DNA of 64,000 nucleotides from Platerodrilus igneus (Eukaryota > Arthropoda > Insecta > Coleoptera > Lycidae): the NCBI GenBank assembly GCA_036346225.1, contig JARFIW010001340.1, forward strand, positions 1-64,000. The letters run 5' to 3'. Position 1 is the stretch's first letter; each line of letters begins with the position of its first letter. Under the pieces are notes generated by a model that ran no database searches, had not been told where the DNA came from, and saw only the letters and a list, made by a program, of their open reading frames with translations. Position numbers and translations under genes: made by a program. Shown piece after piece: positions 55,644-64,000 of the stretch.

Positions 55644-58076
55644 ATTTTAGATAAATTAGGCAAGTGCCAATATTTTTCGACATTAGACTTAGCATCAGGA
55701 TACCATCAAGTAGAAATGGATGAAAAGGATACACCTAATACAGCTTTTAGCACCCCTAGAAAACATTACGAATATAAAAGGATGCCATTCGGACTAAAGA
55801 ACACACCCGCAACTTTTCAACGAGTTATGGATAACATACTATGTGGGATACACAACGAAAAATGTCTTGTGTACCTAGACGATATCATAGTTTATTCAAC
55901 ATCATTAGTGGAGCATATAGAAAGATTAAGAGAAGTGTTCGAAAGATTAAGAAAAGCACAATTTAAAGTACAATTAGATAAGAGCGAATTTTTACAGAAA
56001 GAAGTAGCATTTTTAGGACACATAATAACACCCCAAGGAGTCATGCCGAACCCCGATAAAACAAATGCCGTTTTAAATTACCTCATACCAAAAACGAATA
56101 AAGAAATAAAAGGATTTTTAGGACTTAGTGGTTACTACCCCAAATTTATTAAAGGTTATGCTCAAATAACCAAGCCCCTGACAAATTGTTTAAAGAAAGG
56201 AAATAAAATTGTACATACACCAGAATTTATTAAAGCCGTAGATAAAATCAAAAGTATATTATCAAATCACCCCGTATTAGAATACCCCAATTTTTCGAAA
56301 CCATTCATATTAACAACAGACGCATCAAATGTAGCATTAGGTGCAGTATTAAGCCAAGGAACAGTAGGCAACGATAAACCCATTAGCTACGCATCCAGAA
56401 CCCTAAACAAAACCGAGCAAAAATACAGCACGATAGAGAAAGAATTGTTAACCATAATTTGGGCAACAAAATATTTTAGACCATAGCTATACGGACGAAA
56501 ATTTTATATATATACACCGATCATAGACCATTAGTATGGCTATGCAAACGTAAGGAACCTAATTCAAAATTACAACAATGGAGAATCCGATTAGAAGAAT
56601 ATAGAATATAGAAGAATATAGGAAACGTAGACGAAACGAAAATTAGAGAAGATCCAGAAGAAATGGACACCATACATTCAACACAGAATGACGAGCCGAA
56701 AATCGCAATTAAAATTTTAAATGAAGCCATAGATATGAAACCCAATCAGTTTATAATCATCGAAGTTTTAACCAACCCCAACCCTGTAAAATACACAAAA
56801 ATAGATGACAAAAAGATATACCAAATTCAGATAACTAAAGACGACAATGAAGAACAAATAATTAAAATTCTAAAAGAATACACCCCGGAGAAAAAACGAT
56901 TTTACTTTTACTTTAACACCAAAAACTTGTATAAACGATTTTCAGAATTATATGTTAAATTATTGAATAGCTCTGGCCCTGAACTTATAAGATGCACAAG
57001 AAAATTAGTAACATTAGACGACCCTGACGAAATAAATGATGTGATCAAAAACCAACACGAAAAAAAACCAACCATCGTGGAATTAATAAACCCTAAAACA
57101 AATTATGAAACGATATTATTTCAAGGACATGAAGGAACTAACTACAGATTTTATCAATCAATGTGAACTATGTGACAAAGCGAAATACAACAGGCAACTC
57201 CCAAAGATACCCTTAATGTTGACTAGAACACCCGACAAACCCTTTCAGAAATTAGATGCCGATACTCTAGTAGTAGAAGCACAAACTTATTTGACAATCG
57301 TAGACGCATTTACAAAAATAGGTCAAGCAATACCAATCACCTCTAAAAATAGTATCGACGTAACTCAAAGATTTTTACAGTACTTCACATTTTATGGAAC
57401 GCCCGAAACAATAACGTTAGATAACGGCAGCAAATTTAAAAATGAAACAATACAAAACACTTTAAAACTATACAAAACAAAAATTAATTTTATAACTGAA
57501 AACCACCCTGAATCCAACGGACTAATCGAGAGACTACATTCAACGCTACTAGAACAAATCAGATTATTAAGAATAACATACAAGAAAGAACACATAATTA
57601 ATTTAATGTCATACGCATTAATCGCCTATAATAACACAATTCATTCATCGACCAAATTTACCCCATTAGAATTAACTTTAGGACATTCAGATTAACGCAA
57701 TCCTTATGACATACATTATAACAAAGAAGTTTATCAGCAATACGCCAAAGATCATAAAAAAAAACTAAAATTAACTTATGACAAAGTAAAGGATAAATTA
57801 GATAACGACAAAGAACGCATTATCACAATCCGTAATAAAAATACTGACGTAAACAAATTTTCAATATAACCAACCGTGTACGAGAAAAATTTCCAAAGCA
57901 AACGACACAAAACAGCACCTAGAAATTTAGGCCCTTTTAAAATTAAAAGAATATCGGACAAAAACTTAGCCGTAGTAGACAACGGCAAGATAACGAAATA
58001 TATCCACTTGAAAAACTTAAGACACCCTGTACTTTCAGATGGACAATCATCACCCTTACTGTCAACCTCCACCTAG
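55644..58076 (+). pseudogene. Gypsy-2 Pol remnant
   Basis: It begins inside RT ([20 protein letters not shown]) because of the upstream deletion. The catalytic [13 protein letters not shown] is intact near 55865, and the frame runs to TAG at 56484-56486 at the RNase H boundary. RNase H is frameshifted near 56515 (TDHRPLVW is still readable). The integrase zinc region is split near 57100; the core has VDAFTKIG, TLDNGSKF (Glu to Lys after DNGS) and NGLIERLHSTLLEQ. Further stops at 57693 and 57867 precede a LGPFKIKRISDKN end. Closely related to gypsy-1 Pol. Confidence 0.9.
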
Positions 58077-58134
58077 GTAGAACGGACAGCGAAATAATAA
58101 TTGAAGACATAAAAATAACCCTGGTATACTACCA

Positions 58135-59720
58135 ATAAAATTAGGCAGTATGCAGAATACCATAGACTATTAGACCTTTGCACAAAAATTCGACTTAACG
58201 GAACTAAAGCAAGAATTTCAAACAATCAAAAATAATTATTACAAATTAAAACAATCAATGGACACAACAAAATTCGGAAAGGAATACGCAATCGAAATGT
58301 TGAACTATGACAGTGTAATAGAAAGTATTTTGAAAAACAGAAGACAAATTTAACAGACTAATACCCACAGAACAAACGGCGAGACGAAAAAGAGGATTAA
58401 TCAATGGATTAGGAAATATAATAAAAGCAATTACTGACAACCTAGATAATCAAGACGCAGAACGTTATGACAACGCAATACAACAATTAATCGGAAATCA
58501 GAACGATATTAAAACCATAATTAGTTACCAAATATCATTAACTCAATCAACGATTATAAAATTCAACGAAAAACTAAGAAAACTAGTTAGAAACCAAGAT
58601 AGTATAGCCAACCAAATACAAACCCTTGAAAATAACATGCAAACTACCTTAATTCAACAAATTTTAGCCACGTTAGAAAACGCAGTAACATTTGCAAAAT
58701 TAAATACCCTACATTCCAGTATTATAGAACCAATTGATTTATTAAGAGAACTATTAAGAATTAGATCATTTATAACCAACAGTAAATTACCTTTTGATGT
58801 AGTAGAATCAAACATATTAATATTGGATAAAATAGCTATAGTTAAAGGCTATATGAAAATAACGATATAACATTTTTAATAGAAATCCCAATAGTAGAAA
58901 TTAATAATTATAATTATTATCATTTATTTGCTTTTCTAATAAAAATGACTAGCATATACCAAGTTATTATACCCAAAACCAAATTCCTATCCCTAAATGA
59001 ACTAAGATATGGTTATACGAACGAAAAATGTAATGAAGTCACACCAAATCAATATTTATGCCAATCATTGACAACGACAACAATTCAAGAAGACGGTCCT
59101 TGCGAAGTACAATTACTAAAATTTTCAAATCATTACGAAAATTGTGAAGCTAAACCTGTATAAATCACCAATATGAAAATCCAGAAAGTAACAGAAAATA
59201 AATGGATAGCAATTTTCCTACAGAAGTAATAGCAACAATCCACTACAATCAAGATGAAAACAACTTAGTATTAACCGGAAGTAAACTAGTCACCCTCAAA
59301 GAAAATTGTTATTTAAAATTGAAAAATGAAATAATCAGAGTCTACCAAGATCCCGTACAAACCAAGAAGTTAGCAAACTTACCCGAATTACAAATCAAGA
59401 TAACGCAAGAAGAAGACAAAGAAATACTTCAAAAACCCCTGCAACTCGAACATCTGGAACTAGACAACCTCAACCACGCCATGAAACTTATGAAAGATTA
59501 CAAAAAACATCTAAACCAACTTAAAACGCTCAAAGTGCACTACGATAACATTAGTGTATGGACAATTGTATTAATTATTTTGACTATTTTATTGATCATT
59601 TATGTAATTTACAAAATGTATTTGAGGTATAAAAATAAAGAAAACAGTTTTATATTTAAGGCAACCAAGGTAAACAAAGAAACAATTGTACCATTAGAAA
59701 GTACGAATTTTAAAAAATGA
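58135..59720 (+). pseudogene. Gypsy-2 Env, broken
   Basis: An errantivirus envelope glycoprotein of the baculovirus-F-like type. A RRKR furin-like cleavage site followed by a GLINGLGN fusion-peptide-like start lies at about 58380-58410. Then comes a long helical region, and C-terminally one transmembrane segment (VLIILTILLIIYVIYKMYL, about 59568-59625) with a basic tail. Stops or frameshifts lie near 58170, 58345, 58868, 59161 and 59210, so no full protein is made. Gypsy-1 lacks the cleavage-site part that is still readable here. Confidence 0.85.
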
Positions 59721-59783
59721 AATTAAATGAATTTATTAAATTAAAAATCAAAAAAAGAAAAACCCTTAATTTTTAATGTACGT

Positions 59784-59790
59784 CGGGAGG
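59784..59790 (+). other. Gypsy-2 polypurine tract
   Basis: CGGGAGG immediately precedes the 3' LTR, matching the gypsy-1 arrangement. Confidence 0.6.
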
Positions 59791-60323
59791 AGTTATGTAT
59801 CCCCCAATTGATGTATACATATTAAAATAGAATAAATTAGGAAATTATTAGAAAATGTTAAGAATACGCCAAGTGAAATGCAACCAAGTAAATCAAGGAC
59901 AATTTGTAAAGTTTATTAACGTTCATGAGAACGGATGCGCTACTTTGTATCGCAGTCGATAGTGACACTGCAGATGTCAGGTCACAGGCGGTCACCGACG
60001 GTCACGTACCCTGATTACTTAGAAATTAAGATTGGAACAATGTAATTATGAATAGAGTTAAGAATAAGCAGATATAAGTTTTGCAAGTTCCCACAGCCAT
60101 GTGAGGGGGTAGGGATATTATAAAAAGCCAGCGATCAGCTTTAGCATTGCAGTTTGTTAGACTACTCATTTTAGTACAATTAATTAGTGTAATTTCGATT
60201 AAAGTAATATCCAACTAATTTGTCAAAATTCCATAAGTCAATTCTATATCAATAAAAATAAATTTGTTAAGAAGTTTGGAAATGGTTTTTAAAAAGGCCG
60301 CTCCCAAGCCACAAACCTTAACT
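59791..60323 (+). repeat. Gypsy-2 3' LTR
   Basis: 533 bp, AGTTATGTATCCCC to CCTTAACT, followed by CGCG. It contains CGGATG once at 59932-59937, the intact form of the site used by the Polinton in the 5' LTR. It lacks about 30 bp present in the 5' copy. Confidence 0.94.
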
Positions 60324-60327
60324 CGCG

Positions 60328-61955
60328 TTTGTACTAACATTTGTAGTAACGTAGCAACAATAAATTTAAAATTTGACATTTCGTTTTTCTGGGACCACTA
60401 TCAAACTCAATTTTTTTTAATGTAGCCCCTAGATCTCTTACTTAATATTTTACAATCACTTTGAATACAAGATTCACTATAATATATAGCACTTGATGTT
60501 TCTACATTCGTTAGTATGATTATTGTTAAAAACTTATCAGTAAATTTGTATCACCTGGTTGGGATGTAAACTTGCAGGGAAAAATAAATGAACACATACT
60601 TATTTTAACAGTACATATATTGTGTATCACTTGTGATTTCCCATACCACACGCATTTGGTCTGTATGGTGTTTCCATGTTCGGCCATCGTCTAACACCGC
60701 TGAATAGTGCAAGATCCCATCTCTATTTTTAAGAACCCCATTGCCATTTAGTATTTAGATTAGAATAATTTCTAACGGGATACCTATCACTCCATTGAAA
60801 TAAATAACAGTTAATTTGTGTATCAAAACAATTGGTCTGAATTAATGGTGTTTTTCTGACCGGTGTTGTCTGAACGTAAAATTTCACATATGGTGAATGT
60901 CATTTAATCATCTTTAAAATACACAACTTTTTTCTCATGTAACCGACTTTGCAACTTCCATCGTTTCTGAGAGCAATATTGTCACTATTAAAAGGTTCAG
61001 ATGAAGTTCAAATCGATATTACTTAAACAAGGCATTTTAAAGTATTGCAAAAGAATCATATTAGTCTCAACTTAAATCAAGGCAATTAACCTGTTGGGAA
61101 CCCATGACTATATAACCCAAACATTTCAAAAAGAAACTTGCTTTTTTCTTCAAATATTAAAGGCACTGCATTACGATTCAATCCCTTTTTAGGTAGTGAA
61201 GGAACCCTAAAAGAACTCGAATCGAAGTGTTTTTCACATATGCACTTTCTTTTAATTTCACCTCTAACAGGGTTGAATTACCGCAGTTACATATTCATTG
61301 TTTACAACGATTTTTATCGTTAACGAGAAATGTATAAAAAGCTAATGCACTACCCCTTCGAGAGGTTCCACAGCTTTTGTATACACAACGATGACAGGCA
61401 GTTTATATTTACGCCGGAATTTAAAGATCGCGTTTACCTCATCAGAGGACGCAACCTGTATCGTTTGCTAAAATTATATTATTAAGTAATCTACTCTATA
61501 GTAGGTGGCGCAAGAAGAGAAGATTTATTTGCTGTAATCTTGTTAAAGTGATTTTTATAAATTGTGGTGTTGCCAAGTATCTTATTTAGAATTAGATATA
61601 AAAGTATTCCTTTATTGAATAGAATTCCAGGAATTTATTCTGGTAAATAGCATATTGTCATAAAATGATTATTGTATCATAATAATCATTAATTAATACA
61701 CAAGAATGTCAGGGGCATTGCATTTAAAGGGTAGTCCTTGAAAACGTATAATTGGGATATCAATGCTAATTTTTATTGTTAAATTATTAGCTTCCCTAAT
61801 TATTTTAAAGATAAAGTGTAAATCAATATTTTGTAGAAAAAAATATTGCATTCCCCTATACTATTGTTTAAAATTTTTATTTTTTCAAAAGAACTTAGAT
61901 TTGTTTAAAGAAAATATGTCTGTAATATTACATACTTAGTGGACTCGGATAGCAA
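60328..61955. other. Non-coding stretch, nothing recognised
   Basis: AT-rich host-like DNA. Only short frames (for example 61138-61323) without family resemblance. Confidence 0.35.
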
Positions 61956-61959
61956 AATA

Positions 61960-62350
61960 TACTTATGGCAAGTTTGCTGATAGCTTACAAAAAGTCTATT
62001 CATTAGTAATAAAATTGCAAAGACAAGTCTGAAAGTTATTGCAAGCTTGCAGTAAGTGTGCAAATCAAGTCTATGGTGCGCTTTAAAATGACCCATTGCA
62101 AGTCCTTTACAATTATTTCAAACAAGTCTTCGTAAGTGAACAGCTAGTCCTCTGCAAGTCTTATATACACGCTTTTGAGAGCAAAAAGCATGTCCTCTGC
62201 AAGCCTTTGATAGTGAATAGTAGCTTCTGCAAGTCTCATGTAAGGTTTTGTTTGTGAAAAGCAAGTCCTCTGTAAGTCTCTTAGACGTATTTGATAGCAA
62301 ATAGAAAGTCCCCCTGCAAGTCCTAAGTTACTTTTGATAGTGAATAGTAA
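61960..62350. repeat. Degenerate tandem repeat of about 57 bp
   Basis: GCAAGTC(C)TCTGCAAGTCT followed by TTTTGATAGTGAATAG-like sequence recurs near 62105, 62150, 62205, 62262 and 62318. More diverged copies extend back to about 61965. Confidence 0.65.
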
Positions 62351-62569
62351 GGCCTATGCATATCGACTTTAGTTCCGATTTTTGTGTTGAATGCAATCCG
62401 TTTTGATTGGAGCTGTTACTTATAAAATATTACATTTTGAAATCTTGGTATATAAATTCTAAATGTTACAAGCATGTAAATTGTAATATTAGAAATAAAT
62501 TTCTAGTATATACTGTTACATGCCAATAAATTGGCACTTAAACATTTGTTAGGTTAATTTTGATGTGCG

Positions 62570-62720
62570 GAAGTTTCGCGCCATAAATTCAAAAGACTCA
62601 GGGCGCGTATTTCCGTCACGTCAGAGTGCGTTTGCGCCAGATCGCGCGACGCGAGTGGAGTAGGGACAAAGTGGGGAGAAGTTTCCGCTAGACGCTTTAA
62701 CGTTGCTTTTTTGCCTGAAC
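62570..62720. other. CpG-rich patch
   Basis: A GC- and CpG-rich island (TTTCGCGCC, GGGCGCGTATTTCCGTCACG, GATCGCGCGACGCGAG) in otherwise AT-rich DNA. It could mark a host promoter/first-exon region; no coding frame supports this. Confidence 0.35.
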
Positions 62721-62863
62721 CTTCAAGGAGTGTGGTCGTGTTAGGTATTGTATCGCGCCTTATCTTTATCTATGTAGATTTCCTTGCATGTTTATCTGTT
62801 TGTCGCCCTTATACCTGGTTTCCTGTCCATTTCCTACATAGGTAGGAGATAATTTGCAGCCGA

Positions 62864-63035
62864 ACCGTACTGCACGACCCTGGATGAACGAGCCCATGAC
62901 TGCCGGAGCTGGTCCAAGCGCTTTGGAAGAGCGTTGGGCGTACCATCTTTAACTGCCTAAAAAGGGCCATCAGTAGCCCTGATGGTCTTCAATAGAAGCC
63001 AACTTTAACTCAACTCCGCAGGACGCCGGATTTCT
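62864..63035 (+). other. Exon-like segment, unrecognised
   Basis: ATAATTTGCAG acceptor-like sequence precedes and GTAAGTAC donor-like sequence follows a GC-richer stretch of about 170 bp. All three frames contain stops except for short pieces, so if real it is a non-coding or UTR exon. It could also be part of an unrecognised retroelement. Confidence 0.25.
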
Positions 63036-63039
63036 GATG

Positions 63040-64000
63040 TAAGTACTCCATTGTTTAATTTGTTCGCTGATATAAACTATTGTCTTAAGTTTATATTTTC
63101 CGATAATTGCGTAGTTAATTTGTGAATTGGCGACGTCATTGTCAGATGGCCGCGCTAAAACCTGTGTAAAGCTTGGAGCTACCACCTGCCGTGGCGTAGC
63201 GTATTCTGCGCTTGCGCGATTTATTTATCGACGTTTTTAAACGTAAGAATTCGTTTTTAAATTGTAAGAATACCTCATTCCAACGGATATAATAAAATTA
63301 GGTTTAGTACCTTTTAAATGAAAATCTTTTTACTATACATAAACAACATATTGATTACATCTGATAATTGCTCATTCTCATTTTTTAAGCGGAAAATGCA
63401 GTGTATCTTATCTATAAACCAAAAGCAGTAAAATTTTTACGTTTGAAGAACGTCAAATAAATAATTATCAAGTTATACATTTAACTTTTTCATTAGTAAT
63501 GTTTTGAAAGAAAATCTCATCAGTTTTGAAACCTGTAGCACTAGCAGTATTCTAAAAGAATAACAGTAAGAATACAAACCAATAACGAATACAATAAAAA
63601 TGGTATCATTCATATCTATTAACAGAAATTTATAAATTACATGTTGAAATGCAACAAGAAATTTAATTCTTAACAATAGCATTTGTAACATTAAAAACAA
63701 ATATTTTTCATATTTCCTATTACTATACACACTAACTGAATATAAATAAATAACAACGCTGCTATGTATTGAGCAATTCTAAACAAACATTTGTTACGTT
63801 TATTTTTCTATACCTAAATTAAATACTCTTTTCCTCTGGTTGTCATTACCCGCTCGAATAAATTCCATTTATATTTTTAATTCTCTAACAATACCCTATA
63901 TAGTGTACCTGTTCAGTATAAGCCCGCTTAACATAATTTTAACTCAAATTCACTTTACTTTTAAAACGAAAATGTATTCGATAAATATATAGTCATACCT
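63040..64000. other. Non-coding stretch, nothing recognised
   Basis: AT-rich with no supported gene, repeat family or RNA gene. Confidence 0.35.

Larger units (their letters stand above)
26392..60323 (+). mobile_element. Gypsy-2: env-bearing Ty3/gypsy element split by the Polinton
   Basis: LTRs begin AGTTATGTATCCCC and the 3' LTR ends TTAACT. CGCG flanks the whole unit at 26388-26391 and 60324-60327. The 5' LTR is cut by the Polinton after 147 bp. The rest resumes at 55244 and is lost after about 55643, where it joins directly to the middle of the reverse transcriptase: gag, protease and the RT N-terminus are deleted. Pol remnants run to about 58076 and env to 59720. Every domain carries stops or frameshifts. 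It is older than the Polinton because the Polinton sits in its LTR. Confidence 0.93.

Overview
This window is AT-rich nuclear DNA of an arthropod, most likely an insect. The evidence is a Polinton with an adenovirus-like gene set, env-bearing Ty3/gypsy (errantivirus-type) elements, a P-element/THAP9-type transposase, LINE debris, TTAGG-like runs and short GT-AG introns. I found no intact host protein-coding gene. The window is mostly a graveyard of virus-like and transposable elements. The species cannot be named from sequence alone.

Layout. 1-2825: an element with terminal inverted repeats (TIRs) of about 450 bp and a core of roughly 122-bp tandem repeats. 3325-6756: an isolated, broken protein-primed-type family B DNA polymerase (PolB-1) with a TATA/initiator promoter that resembles a segment of the neighbouring TIR. 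7570-8845: a retroelement tail followed by a gypsy gag-protease fragment. 9740-10252: LINE debris. 13261-22190: an old, scrambled Polinton on the minus strand, containing a DUF8207-like gene, a Psq-HTH/packaging-ATPase fusion, a DIQGF-type protein and a second, different polymerase (PolB-2) that carries a fold-back insertion. About 23030: a tRNA-Ala-like sequence. 23757-25719: a P-element/THAP9-type transposase pseudogene. 26388-60327: a three-layer nest. 60328-64000: largely unexplained DNA with one tandem repeat and one CpG-rich patch.

The nest. Gypsy-2 (plus strand, 26392-60323) lies between CGCG duplications. Its 5' LTR is split by a Polinton (26539-55237) flanked by the 6-bp duplication CGGATG, starting AG and ending CT, with TIRs of about 840 bp. 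The Polinton is itself split by gypsy-1 (minus strand, 27836-36770), also between CGCG duplications, which interrupts codon 18 of a Polinton gene. The order of insertion is therefore gypsy-2, then Polinton, then gypsy-1. Without gypsy-1 and one CGCG copy the Polinton is about 19.76 kb.

How the Polinton genes fit together. The plus strand carries a tightly packed morphogenesis block: phospholipase A2/minor-capsid-like protein, adenain-type protease, penton, small basic protein, major capsid protein, packaging ATPase, DUF8207-like protein, a fibre-like protein with DAVNKRYVD-type repeats, and integrase. The minus strand, converging from the right, carries a spliced OB-fold/SSB-like gene, an unrecognised gene and PolB. 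This is the adintovirus/Polinton plan: make DNA with PolB, package it with the ATPase into a double-jelly-roll capsid processed by the protease, and insert it with the integrase. Most key genes carry only one or two disabling changes (penton one stop, major capsid protein two stops, ATPase and DUF8207-like one frameshift each, integrase one stop), whereas PolB is broken many times. The copy is therefore dead but fairly young.
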